A DNA stretch of 64,000 bases from Silene latifolia (lineage: Eukaryota > Streptophyta > Magnoliopsida > Caryophyllales > Caryophyllaceae), in NCBI RefSeq assembly GCF_048544455.1, contig NC_133532.1, positions 19,904,948-19,968,947 of the forward strand, given 5' to 3'. The position numbers and the translations under genes are program-made. Positions 1 to 10,579 of this stretch are shown here, piece by piece (position 1 is the first letter of the stretch; the number at the start of each line of letters is the position of its first letter). A model generated the notes under the pieces. That model searched no databases. It was not told where the DNA came from and saw only the letters and a list, made by a program, of their open reading frames with translations.

Positions 1-1726
1 TCTGAAGAAATAACATTGTGCCCAGATATCTAACTCTTGAAACCATATCCCAGGTGTCAATCCAGTTGATAAGGGGCCCACAAATATGAGAAGCGGTGGC
101 CTTCAATAGTGGAACATTCTTATAGAGATCATAAAACCCAATCATGCAGGTGATAAGAGAGATTAAAACATATAGGGTTCGGACTAGAGGTCGCATCCAA
201 GGACGGTAAACTCTGCAGAATAAAGGGTATGATTGAAGGAAAATAACCCAAGAAGGAAGGCCCGACTCGAGCAAAGTTAATAGCCTTGCTTCAGATGTGA
301 TTATGTTTTTGAACGTAAATGGGAGATCTCTGTTGTCAAAGTAGAATTTGAGTAGAGTATCCTTGTATTGAAAAGATTCAATATCTGTATTTTGCTGTTT
401 AGGTGTCTTGTGATCATCCGGGTCTTCTGGAAGCAGATTCTTACAGTGTGTGTCATTGCCATCATGGATGCATTCTTTGACATCAAGAAATTCATCATTC
501 GGTAAAACCCTGTTTTGTTTCCTGTCATCAAAGAGAAGCTCTTTGAAAGGCTTTCTTATTTTTCGTGGAGAATGTGATGGAACTTTATCGTCGAGGAACA
601 TTAGACATTCCCACAATGACTTGACCTCTGATGGGTTTCCGGAGAACCATGATTGGATGGAATGCGTGGCTTGGTCAATGCTATGGAAATCCCACTTTCT
701 CATAGATTTTACTTCAAATGCCATCGAAGTATCACTCTGACACCAAACAAATTAGATTAATCAGTTCACCAACATGTAGTTGTAAGTCTATAATTAGGAG
801 ACAACATGCAGTTGTAGAACAAAAAGTTACTCTTTCAGCCCATCAATAACTTCCTGATTTGTATGAAAATGCCAAGTTGATGTAAGATGTGAGCTCGCAA
901 ACCAAATTGGCCGCGCAGCTACAGAAAAGTGAAGTTCATATATGGACACCTCAAAATGAAATCCGGAAGTTTATGCATTTTGAAACACATTTATATCACA
1001 ACAAAGATCAATTAGCCTTCAAGAAGGGGGCAAATAACGAGAAATGCACATTGTCATTTGTAGAGCATCCAATTTCAAATAATATTTTTTTTTCAAAAAC
1101 TGATCAATACATCCTTGTAAGCCGTGCCCTATAAATGTTCCCGTGACGCCTCCATTTCTTTAGTTGATACTACCACACGCAAATTATAGAAATTACTGTA
1201 CTAGTTGTAACACGACAGCAAAATGTTGAAGAGTACCTGAAGCTCATTGTAGTAATTGATGCCACGGACTTCCTTCCAGTAAACCTCAAACACTATGAAG
1301 CCATGTAAAGCTAAATGTAAATCAACCAAAGAGAAAAAAGCCGTTGCTCTCCACCTTTGAGAATTGACAAGAGACACCCACCTATACAATTTCTTCCTCT
1401 CATCGTTGGAGGATATCGAGTTATCTCTAAATCGTGCACTCAAACGCCTCTCCAAAGCCTTAGTGTTTTTGAAGGGCGATGATCTGTACTGCACTAATGC
1501 AAAAAAAAAAAAAAAAACAAGATGATTAACATAAAACTTCAATAAACATTCTTTGAAATCTTTTCTTAAGAGAATAATGACCTTAGTGGCAAAGAGCTCC
1601 TTCAAGTGGGTGGATCTCGAGTGGTTATTGTTCATCCGCCAAGAATGGTTATCAATCAGGATGAGGAACTTATGACTACTTTGAGCAAAAAAGAGGTAAG
1701 CTTGTGACAGATAAGATTGTACATCC
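1..1726 (-). CDS. Partial gene of unknown function (inner exons; runs off the left edge)
   Basis: Three minus-strand exons join cleanly: 1582-1726, 1237-1488 and 736 down to base 1. The second and third start after good acceptors (a T-rich tract then GCAG before 1488; TTTGGTGTCAG before 736). The donors are GTCATT after 1582 and GTACTC after 1237. The last exon is open for its whole 736 bases and leaves the window. Together they encode about 377 residues with no stop. The middle exon contains SLVNSQRWRAT followed by SLVDLHLALHGFIVFEVYW and RGINYYNELQ; the last has a charged linker and then a hydrophobic stretch, LVRTLYVLISLITCMIG, that could be one membrane segment. The motifs feel like a conserved plant family, but I cannot name it and give no function. 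The true start was not found: an in-frame ATG at 1776 exists, but the acceptor at 1727 suggests an earlier 5' exon. Confidence 0.6.
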
Positions 1727-2840
1727 CTGCCAAACAAATCTAGAATATTAACAGCAATCGACACACCATAGTCCATAATCCATAATCCTATTAATCATTA
1801 TGGAATCGGCCTCAGGCAGTGGTAGAGCTAGGGGGCTAGCAGGGACGGTTGCTCCCCAACCCCAAACAATGGAAAATTTTCGATTTTTTCTAGTTTATAT
1901 TCCATTAGTATTTCGCCCACCTAACCCCTAACGAAAAATCCTGGTTCCCACAAGCAAGCGCGGATACTAGCTGAGAGAGATTTCCGAAAGACCGAAATGA
2001 ATGTTATTGAATAAGTTATTAACTTATTACCTAAGTTGGATGATGCAATTTAATTGGGGTGTCTACCTTAAGATTGACAATTTATATGATACAAATAGAA
2101 AAACTAGTTGTTTTTAATGAATCAAAATCTAATTGAATTAGATGGATGAATTTAATCATAATTAAAAGTAACAACACTAAGCAAATTGCAAGGAACTTAC
2201 AAATAATGATCAAATTTACAAGGAAAATATATGAATTTCTGAAAATACATAGAATGATCTATGAAATTGAAAATTAAAACTTACCCAATTTGAAGACTTG
2301 TCAAGGGATAGAGATTAGTTACATCAAAACTCCATTTCCTATCTATCTGAAAACATCAAATAACTAAAATCAGGTGAAACGACAAAAATATAGTTCCGTG
2401 TCTCAATCATCTGTTTACCTTTGATTAAAATACAAGTAAACAAATAACTGAGACGGGAAGAGTAACAATTTGAACCCATTTGCCCAGATGACTTCAAAAT
2501 TCAATAATCAGATTAAAGTTGACAACTTTTTCCCAAATTAAAGAACCAACATAAAGCTAATTAAATTAATATTGTGCTGAATTTCAATTAATTTAACCTG
2601 TAGGCTGTAAAGCTGCAACAATCTTGAAACCCTTAATTGCTTTTGATCAAAAGAGGGTTAATTAATGTTTACTTAACTTGATCTCAAAAAATCAAGGAAA
2701 ACTCAGGGATAAAATTAAAACGCAAAATTTGGAGATATAAAAGATGATGATGAAGAAAATTGGGTTGGTTTAAGGAAATTGGATTATAAAATGAATTTGT
2801 CAACGGAAATTTGATTAAAAAAATAAATTCGAGGGAGTTG
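1727..2840. other. AT-rich stretch without a recognisable gene
   Basis: No long open frame is seen on either strand. Bases 1810-1930 (GGTAGAGCTAGGGGGCTAGC and the following CCCCAACCCC) look like a degraded transposon end. The rest is plain AT-rich sequence that could be intron or upstream region of the minus-strand gene to its left. Confidence 0.4.
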
Positions 2841-2875
2841 GCTCCTTCCCTATTTTCTTATTCAAATTATTCGAA

Positions 2876-3179
2876 GGATAGTGATAGGGCGTCACCGGGT
2901 GACGTCCAAATTGGGTGTCACCCTCTCACAAGCATTCTTTATTAAAGGCATCAGACTCACCCGTGTGAGAGGTGGGCGCCAATAGGTGTCACCCGATGGC
3001 GCCCTATCACTATCCTTCGAATAATTTGAATAAGAAAATAGGGAAGGAGCCACCGGGTGACGTCCAAATTTGGGCGCCACCCTCTCATATGGGGTGAGTG
3101 CGGGCCCCTTTAATAAAGAATGCTTGTGAGAGGGTGACACCCAATTTGGACGTCACCCGGTGGCGCCCTATCACTATCC
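2876..3179. mobile_element. Foldback MITE-like element with 8-bp target duplication
   Basis: The ends are inverted repeats of about 72 bp (2876-2947 against 3108-3179, one mismatch seen). The flanks carry an 8-bp direct repeat, tattcgaa, at 2868-2875 and 3180-3187. Inside, 3000-3050 is a perfect 51-bp inverted copy of 2841-2891, that is, of the element's left end plus 35 bp of host flank. The unit 2876-3014 is itself bounded by the same inverted ends, so this looks like a small element doubled by an aberrant copying event. An 8-bp duplication fits hAT-type or foldback elements. There is no coding capacity. Confidence 0.75.
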
Positions 3180-3591
3180 TATTCGAATAGCAGTAGATAG
3201 TTTTATATTATTTTTTGGATAATATAAGCTGCAACTTTTCCACTAGTATTAAGTTTAATTTTGGCGCGCCTTCATTTGATTTATTCTTCAAACTTGTGTT
3301 GTTTTGTCATTCATCTCACGTAATCACATATGACTTGGGCGTAAGTCAAAATTTCGATGATTTTTTTAGGAGTAATTCTATTTGGTTTAGTACGGATTCG
3401 AGACGAGTAGAATTACAAAGATAGTAAATTTGTTATTTATGAGTTTTGATATTGCCACATTCTCTATCCGTCCTATATTCATGCATCACGAGGAACCATT
3501 GAAGCAGGTTCCATTGTACCATTTTCCTAGCAACCAACAGTGTTACTAATGCCGTAAATTCTCAAATGAGACAGTTTGACAATAAAATTTA

Positions 3592-4463
3592 GCGTTTTTT
3601 GTCAGATAGCGCCTAACATTTACACTTTCTGTAAAAATAGTACCTAAAGTTTTTTTTTTGCCCAATAACACCTAACATTTTCTATTTTTTGTCTAATGAC
3701 ACCAAAATCACTTTTCCGTCAAAAAAAGTCAAGAAACCGTCTTGACTAACGGAGGGAAGGATGAATTGGCATTGTAACCTTATTTTTTATGTTTTACCCT
3801 CCAATTCCAACTTCCATTTCCCATATTTTTGTTTTCCCTTCAATTGAACTCAAATTCCCTCCAATTAAATCCCTTATTTAACACCCCCACCCTCTCCAAT
3901 TTTATTTCTCCATTCTCTAAATCCCCAATTTTTGCCTTATTCAATTTTCTCCCTTTCTCTCATCATCCATTCAATCCAATATGCCTTATTCAAACTCATC
4001 CCCAAACTCAACAAATCGGGTGAAATGCAATTGTGGCATTCTAGTGGCTGAGAAAACATCATGAACACACCAAAATCCGGGCAGAAGATTCATGGCCTGC
4101 AAGTTCTACAATGCGGAGACGAGGTTGTGTGGGTGTCGTTTCTTCGAGTGGATTGATGAGGATATGACTTATTGGCAAATAAGTGATATAAATGGCTTGT
4201 TGAATGAAAATAAGTCACTTAAGAATAAGATTGGTGAGATGGAGGTATGTATATGAAAGAAATAGAATGAGTTTACAAATTACAACCAACTCGGCCTTTC
4301 CTCCGTTAGTCAAGACGGTTTCTTGACTTTTTTTGACGGAAAAGTGATTTTGGTGTCATTAGACAAAAATAGAAAATGTTAGGTGTTATTGAGCAAAAAA
4401 AAAAACTTTAGGTACTATTTTTACAGAAAGCGTAAATGTTAGGTGCTATCTGACAAAAAACGC
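3592..4463. mobile_element. Non-autonomous Mutator-like element (MULE) with long TIRs and 9-bp TSD
   Basis: Terminal inverted repeats of about 165 bp run 3592-3760 and about 4296-4463, both starting GCGTTTTTTGTCAGATAG. The 9-bp target duplication taaaattta flanks the element (3583-3591 and 4464-4472). The matching site in the other duplicate (near 13030) has a single taaaattta, so the empty site is visible. A 9-bp duplication with long TIRs is the Mutator signature. The 872-bp element has no transposase and carries a GRF-type zinc-finger fragment. Confidence 0.92.
3981..4256 (+). pseudogene. GRF-type zinc-finger fragment carried in the MULE
   Basis: The plus-strand frame from the ATG at 3981 to the TGA at 4254-4256 reads 91 codons with one internal TGA near codon 29. 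It encodes a motif of the plant GRF zinc finger: CNCG, then NPGRRFMACKFYN, then LCGCRFFEWID, followed by a short coiled-coil-like tail (LLNENKSLKNKIGEME). GRF fingers bind nucleic acid and are often found in plant transposon-associated proteins. The internal stop suggests a dead copy. Whether it was captured from a host gene or belongs to the element is unknown. Confidence 0.7.
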
Positions 4464-4605
4464 TAAAATTTAACTACGGCACATTCATTACTAACATTCA
4501 GACAAGAAAAAGAGGAGTGATTCCACCTTCTAAAAAACTAGTCCTTCAATTATACTCTCAACATTTAACAAGAATAATGTTGTTGTATGACAGACGTCGG
4601 TGTTG

Positions 4606-6251
4606 TCAAATGCTGTTGACGAAAGATGCAAAATCGAAGCAAACAACCTCCATCATCAATCGCCTTTTCGAAAGTATTACTCGCATTTTTAGCTCGTACA
4701 ACCATCTCTTTGCGCTCATCACTTTCCGAGTCCATGAATTTCCTAACAAGGGACTACTTCTTGCCTAGTAAGCACCTTTTCCTAAGACAACACCATTCTT
4801 CAAGACCCTCCAACCAATCTTCAAATCGTTCACTATCAGCTTACTATTAGGGATTTGGTCCCAGAATATTGGACAAGTCAGCATTGGTACACCCGCGTAA
4901 ATGCCTTCACTGGTAGAATTCCACCCACAGTGTGTCCAAAACCCGCCTATTGAAGGATGGCATAACACCTTCAATTGATCACACCAGGGCACCAACAACC
5001 CTGTCTCACCAACACCGTCTTTGAATAGAGAATCATCACTCCGTGTTACCCATAAGAATCGAACACCGCTCTCTCTGACACCCTCAACAAACTCCTTTGT
5101 TTGAGCACTTGAAACCGAAAGGAAACTTCCTTGTGAGATGTACAAGACAGAGTGTTTCGGTTGAGAATCTAACCATTGGAAGTAACTACTGTTGTCGATT
5201 ATGGTGTTTTGTTTGAGGTTGAAGTATGGTATCATTGGGCCAATGTGGTATACCGGGATTCCCAGTTTAGCTTTCAGACAATCTAACACAGGTCCTTCAA
5301 ATTCATAAATTGAAGAGAACACAACATGTTGTGCATTTTTTAGAGCTGACATCGATTCGAGGACTCTGTGGTAAACCTTTTTACCATTTCCATGGTAAAT
5401 TGTCGGCATATCTGCTATAGTGGTTGGAGCAAGTCCTGGAATGTAGTCCACCACTTCATTTCCTCTTTCTAAAACAGTAAGTATCAACTATTAGTAATAA
5501 AACCATTGACTGAACATACAGTATGTTTTATCAATTTATAGTTTAGAAAACTAATTGACATACTTTCCGACTTTCCGTGTTAATCTCAATCGACTTCAAT
5601 TTACTACATTCTTACAATGTACGGGGTTTGAAGAAGGTAGCGAACAAGGTAACTCAGTAATAATTAAGGTCGTGCAACGAAAAAAGAAGAAAAAAAAGAA
5701 GAAACAGTAAAAAAAACAATGGGTACAATAATGTTACCTGAGACATCAAGAGAGAAGTGACCATGCTTAACCAACAAATCGAAGTGAACAAAAACAGTAG
5801 CAAATGAAGCTGAAATAGTAAAAAAAGCTGCTACCGGAATATTTCTCCGGCTACCCACACTGACAGCCCAAGCAAGAAACGAGTCGTAGATAATAAACGA
5901 AGCCGGGGGATGGAGCTGATCCAGAAGCTGGTCAAAGGGGTCCTCCAGGTTGATAAGAACGGCTTCAAAGAAGCCGGGAAAGTCAGCTTCTCGGCCGTGC
6001 TCAGAAGGGATTACTTGAGGAACGGCATAAAAGCGGAGGTTAGGAGGCGGTGGAGGCTCGGAGTCAGCGGTGAGGAAGCCGAGCCATTCCTCTGTTACGA
6101 CAAAAGTGATTATGAGGTCGTTGGGTTTGGCGAGTAGTAATAGTTTGCAGAGGTTTAGGATTGGGTTAATGTGGCCTCTTCCTGGATAAGGGATTGCTAC
6201 CACATGGCAGGACGGTATTTGTAGTGGTTGTTGATTATGGTTGAACTCCAT
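4606..6251 (-). pseudogene. UGT87-like UDP-glycosyltransferase, copy 1, truncated by indels
   Basis: Exon 1 is 5738-6251 and exon 2 begins at 5468, with the same intron position as the intact copy. The product starts MEFNHNQQ, keeps the N-terminal YPGRGHINP with the catalytic histidine, and has a complete PSPG sugar-donor box (WCDQLKVLCH to FWDQ). Then the frame breaks: against copy 2 there is a net +1 change near 4790, a 2-nt loss near 4752 and another 2-nt loss near 4640. Translation stops at a TAG at 4765-4767 after 405 codons instead of 459; the ancestral stop position corresponds to 4606-4608. The lost part includes the C-terminal helix that packs against the N-terminal domain in plant UGTs, so activity is doubtful. 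A copia LTR lies about 160 bp upstream of its start. Confidence 0.85.
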
Positions 6252-6410
6252 GATTGATGGAGGAGGAAGAAGTGGGAAGTTTTAGTAATAATGGAGCAGG
6301 AGAAGTGAAAGTTATTGAGGTGTACGAAGTATATATCACTTCGCCTTGGGACAATATCTCATGTGACCTCTCACCTCAACCCATGTGTCTAAATTTGAGA
6401 AAGATACTAT

Positions 6411-6528
6411 TGAGAAGATATGATCGGATATTTAGTTATATGCTTTATATCTTGTACATTGTATTTAGATGTATAATTATCTTGTTCATCGATTAATAAC
6501 AATCCTTTTCACAAATTAATCTTCTTCA
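6411..6528 (+). repeat. 5' LTR of the copia element (118 bp)
   Basis: Bounded by TG and CA with near-inverted ends (TGAGAAGAT and ATCTTCTTCA) and followed at 6529 by the primer-binding site. This is short for a copia LTR. No second copy occurs in the window, so the 5' boundary rests on the TG and on the loss of similarity to copy 2 just before it. Confidence 0.65.
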
Positions 6529-6601
6529 TGGTATCAAGAGCAGGACTCTGATCCTGTAAAATAAAACAAAAAAATACAAAAATTCAACTTCACCTATCAT
6601 C

Positions 6602-9343
6602 ATGACAATCGGTGATGCATCAGGCAAAAACACCAAAAACGAAAATAACAAAATTGAGCATATTTCACCATCTTCCCCATTGTATCTCCATCCAAATGAA
6701 AATCCGACTTTGACATTAACTCCCAAGAAATTTAACGGAGAAAATTATGATTTGTGGGCTGATGCAGTGAAGACCGCTCTAGATGCGAAAAATAAGTTGG
6801 CCTTCATCGAAGGAACCATCACCAAACAAGTCACGCCTAAAGGACAAGAAGAGTCCCTTGAAGCCGTAGCATGGCAACAGTGCAATGCTATGCTCAAGTC
6901 ATGGATAAGATGCTCAATTCAAGAAGAATTACACGCTAGCATTAATTTCTCAGGAACTGTGACAGAAGTTTGGAAAGAATTACGAGAGCGTTATGCCGCT
7001 GGAAACGCTCCCAGAGTGCATCAATTAAAAGGGGAATTAAACGAATGCAAGCAGAAGAAAGATCAGTCAGTCGTCCAATATTATACGAATTTGAAGATGA
7101 TATGGGACGAATTGACGAGTTATAGCAAGGTTCCCCAATGCACTTGCGGAGCGGCCACTGAATTACTCAAAGAGCGTGAGGAAGAAAAGGTGCATCAGTT
7201 TCTCATGGGACTCGACACGAGTCTCTATGGTCACATCCGTTCAAATTTACTTATGGATGATGAAATTACTTCTCTAAGTAGAGCATATGCTCTAGTGTTA
7301 AGAGAGGAAAGGCATAAGGCTGTGACCAAGAGCAAGGAGGAAGTGCACGAAATTGCAGCGGCCATGGCAGCAAAGGTAACAGGAGGGCAGATGCGTGGTC
7401 GAGGCAGCAGCAGTGCACCAGAAACGGATGACCAGGAAGTGGAAGTGTTTTATTGTGGTTATTGCAAGAAACCTTGGCATAGAGAGGAAAATTGCTGGGA
7501 CAAACCGGGGAACCCAGGTAGAGGAAGAGGACGCGGCCGACGAGGAAGAGGCAGAGGCGGTCGTGGAAGCTACCAGAGGGCTAATGCAACCGGTGTTGCT
7601 GATGGTGACAGTAACAGTAGCAGCATCGCACAGGGACTGACAGTTGAGGAATTAACTCAACTTCGTACCCTTTTGTCTAAAAATGAAGGTAGCAATAAGA
7701 GTGCAGGTATGAACAATAAAACTTGTTGGCTTCTTGATAGTGGTGCCTCACACCACATGACGGGACAAAGGCATTTATTCGAAAATATACACAGCAAAAG
7801 CCCCTCTACAGTCGGCCTTCCTAATGGTTCCCATATTATTGCCCATGAACATGGACAAGTTGTTTTAAATGACAATTTCGTTCTTAAGGATGTCCTATAT
7901 GTCCCAACTTTAACTTGCGACTTGATCTCCGTTCAACAACTTATTAAAGAAAACAATTGTACAGTGACTTTCTATACTAATCATTGTGTGATACAGGACC
8001 TATCTACGAGGATGAAGATTGGACGGGGTGAGCATGAAGACGGGGTCTATTATTTCAAAGGATGTCAAGAGCAGTCCGTGGGCAAAGTCAGCAATAAAGG
8101 AAATGCACGTCTATGGCATGATAGACTCGGCCATCCCTCGAGTAGTATATTGCCTCTTTTCTCTAGTTTAATTGGTTTTGATTTAATTTGGAATTCAAAG
8201 GACATTTGTGATCCGTGTTGTCGTGCTAAACAAACGCGGTCCAGTTTTAAGTTGAATAAGAAACGTCATGATTCTTTATTTGGTCTTATTCATTGTGATA
8301 TATGGGGTGCTTATCGTGTGAAAAGTTTGAGTGGAGCTCAATATTTTCTCACCATCGTAGATGATAAAAGTAGAGCCGTTTGGGTTTATCTTATGAGAGA
8401 AAAAAGTGAGGTCATTCAGTTGATGATTAATTTTTGTCAGATGGTCAAAAATCAGTTTGAAAAACAAGTTAAAATAGTTCAAAGTGACAATGGAACGAAA
8501 TTTCTTTCCGGGACATTAAAAGAATATTATAGTGAACATGGAATCGTTTTTCAAACAAGCAACATAGACACACCTCAACAGAACGGACGAGTGGAACGGA
8601 AACATAGGCATATTTTAGAGAAAGCTCGGGCTTTGCGTTTTCAAGGTAATTTACCTATCGAGTTTTGGGGGGAGTGTGTTATTACCGCTGCGTTTTTGAT
8701 TAATAGATCTCCCACTCATGTATTACGTGGTCAAACACCCTATGAAGTCTTATATGGTCAAAAACCAAACCTTGATAATGTGAGAGTTTTTGGTAGCCTA
8801 TGTTATGTGCACAACAAGGAAAAATCTCGAGATAAATTCAATGAACGGGGAATACGATGTATTTTTGTTGGGTACCCATCAAATAAGAAAGGTTGGAGAG
8901 TGTATGATTTAAAGAGACGGCGTATTTTTGAGAGTCGGGATGTGACATTTTATGAGCATGTTTTTCCCTTCGTCGATATTAAAACTACGGAGGACAATGA
9001 CAATGCAAAGTTGATTGAACATTTCGATAATGCGACCAATGCCCAACAGAATATTTTCATAGAGGAAGTGATAGAAAACAGTGAGGAAAATATTTTGAGT
9101 GACAATCAGCAGGAAATTACCTTGAATGGTAACGGTGAAGCAAGTGTCGAGGAGTCAGATTCGGCTGAACAGAGTGACGACAGTGGTGTGCCTATGGGAC
9201 GAGGTGCACGACAGAAGTTCGAGCCACAGTGGAAGAAAGATTACTACTGCAAATCGACTCGCATTATAGACCCCGCAACACCAGCTCCCTCGGTCCAATC
9301 TAAGTCCGGAAAGAAAGGTACTCGTTATCCCTTGATTAATTAA
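6602..9343 (+). CDS. Copia Gag, protease and integrase (polyprotein N-terminal part)
   Basis: A 913-codon open frame. Domains in order: a copia gag region starting near residue 42 ([13 protein letters not shown]); a CCHC knuckle [14 protein letters not shown] near 282; an Arg/Gly-rich linker; an aspartic protease with [12 protein letters not shown] near 378; the integrase zinc finger (LWHDRLGHP, later CDPC); and the DDE integrase core ([21 protein letters not shown]). It is a standard copia gene order with integrase before reverse transcriptase. The frame ends early because of an apparent 4-bp repeat expansion (attaattaatta, about 9335-9346) that throws reverse transcriptase into another frame, so the polyprotein is broken. 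Confidence 0.9.
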   Translation: MTIGDASGKNTKNENNKIEHISPSSPLYLHPNENPTLTLTPKKFNGENYDLWADAVKTALDAKNKLAFIEGTITKQVTPKGQEESLEAVAWQQCNAMLKSWIRCSIQEELHASINFSGTVTEVWKELRERYAAGNAPRVHQLKGELNECKQKKDQSVVQYYTNLKMIWDELTSYSKVPQCTCGAATELLKEREEEKVHQFLMGLDTSLYGHIRSNLLMDDEITSLSRAYALVLREERHKAVTKSKEEVHEIAAAMAAKVTGGQMRGRGSSSAPETDDQEVEVFYCGYCKKPWHREENCWDKPGNPGRGRGRGRRGRGRGGRGSYQRANATGVADGDSNSSSIAQGLTVEELTQLRTLLSKNEGSNKSAGMNNKTCWLLDSGASHHMTGQRHLFENIHSKSPSTVGLPNGSHIIAHEHGQVVLNDNFVLKDVLYVPTLTCDLISVQQLIKENNCTVTFYTNHCVIQDLSTRMKIGRGEHEDGVYYFKGCQEQSVGKVSNKGNARLWHDRLGHPSSSILPLFSSLIGFDLIWNSKDICDPCCRAKQTRSSFKLNKKRHDSLFGLIHCDIWGAYRVKSLSGAQYFLTIVDDKSRAVWVYLMREKSEVIQLMINFCQMVKNQFEKQVKIVQSDNGTKFLSGTLKEYYSEHGIVFQTSNIDTPQQNGRVERKHRHILEKARALRFQGNLPIEFWGECVITAAFLINRSPTHVLRGQTPYEVLYGQKPNLDNVRVFGSLCYVHNKEKSRDKFNERGIRCIFVGYPSNKKGWRVYDLKRRRIFESRDVTFYEHVFPFVDIKTTEDNDNAKLIEHFDNATNAQQNIFIEEVIENSEENILSDNQQEITLNGNGEASVEESDSAEQSDDSGVPMGRGARQKFEPQWKKDYYCKSTRIIDPATPAPSVQSKSGKKGTRYPLIN

Positions 9344-9346
9344 TTA

Positions 9347-10101
9347 TGTCACTACTAATTGTTTCTCTACTTCTCACAAGTGTTTTTTGAGTAAAATTGA
9401 TGAAATTGTTGAGCCACAACATTATTCGGAAGCTGCCCCAATTCCGGAATGGCGAGAAGCTATGTTGCAGGAATACAAGGCTCTTGAACGAAATGGGACT
9501 TGGACAATTGTTGACTTGCCAGAGGGTAAGCGACCCATAGGTTGTCGTTGGGTTTACAAGGTGAAGTACAAAGCAGACGACACTATTGAAAGGTATAAGG
9601 CCCGACTCGTTGCGCAAGGGTACACACAAATTGAAGGTATTGACTACCATGAAACATTTGCCCCAGTTGCAAAAATGACGAGTGTCCGGTGTTTATTAGC
9701 TGTTGCCGTTGCCAAAGGATGGTCCATTGCCCAACTAGATGTCAACAATGCTTTCTTACATGGCGATTTGAATGAAGAAGTGTTCATGAAAATGCCCCCT
9801 GGTTTCGATAATGGAGGCACACGAAGAGTTTGCAAGCTCAACAAGGCATTGTACGGTCTCAAGCAAGCATCGAGGAATTGGTTTGAAAAACTCACAAGTT
9901 CCCTGACGAGGTATGGTTTCAAGCAATCAATGGCTGATTATTCCCTTTTTACTTACCATAAAGATGGAGTGTTTCTTGGAGTTCTTGTTTATATGGATGA
10001 TATGATAGTCGTGAGTGATAGTGAAGGTGCAAGTACACGGCTAAACGAATTCCTAGACCGAAAGTTTGGGATAAAAGACCTAGGTCGAGTTAAGTACACG
10101 G
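9347..10101 (+). pseudogene. Copia reverse transcriptase fragment
   Basis: The frame picks up after the 4-bp expansion and reads through [44 protein letters not shown] and YMDDMIVVS, the catalytic reverse-transcriptase motif. The similarity stops at [11 protein letters not shown], well before RNase H; further codons to 10229 are host flank read in frame. It is a dead fragment. Confidence 0.88.
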
Positions 10102-10579
10102 CAACTTTTCCACTAGCATTAAGTTTAATTTTGGCGCGCCTTAATTTGATTTATTCTTCAAACTTGTTCATCTCACGTAATCAAATTTATGACACGGGCG
10201 TAAGTCAAAATTTCGATGGTTTTTTTTAGAGTAATTCTATTTGGTTTGGTGTGGATTCGAGACGAGTAGGATTATAAGGATAATCAACTTTTGACATTGC
10301 CACATTCTCAAAGTACTCAATAGAGTTTCAACTTTTAAATTGAGATTGAAATTAGCTCAAGTTTTGTGATCCAGCTCGGAATCAACTCAAAAATGGTTGA
10401 CTCTAAACCGTCATAGGTTGATCTCATTTACAAAGATAGCTCAGTCTAAAATGTCCAAATTGACTGAGATAGGTCTCCTCCGTGTTAGCTCTACGCCTCT
10501 ATCCATCCCATATTCATGCATCACGAGGAACCATTGAAGCAGGTCCATTGTACCATTTTCCTAGCAACCAACAATATTA

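Larger units (their letters stand above)
3231..6408. repeat. Segmental duplication, copy 1 (holds the broken UGT87)
   Basis: This block and 10103-15018 are the two copies of a tandem duplication in direct orientation. Similarity starts at gcaacttttccactag in both and runs through the downstream flank, both UGT exons, the intron and the upstream flank, to about agaaagatac. Copy 1 alone contains the MULE at 3592-4463. It lacks the LINE and about 190 bp present in copy 2 (about 10309-10498). Confidence 0.85.
6411..10101 (+). mobile_element. Ty1/copia retrotransposon, 3'-truncated inside reverse transcriptase
   Basis: A short 5' LTR (6411-6528, TGAGAAGAT to ATCTTCTTCA) is followed directly by the primer-binding site TGGTATCAAGAGC, close to the initiator-Met tRNA complement. 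Gag-pol follows on the plus strand. The element ends abruptly at about 10101, where reverse transcriptase runs straight into the flank of UGT copy 2. RNase H and the 3' LTR are missing. Confidence 0.9.

Noticed and set aside
3215-3424. Short plus-strand ORFs in the UGT downstream flank
   Set aside because: The paralogous flank at 10103-10290 does not keep the frame.
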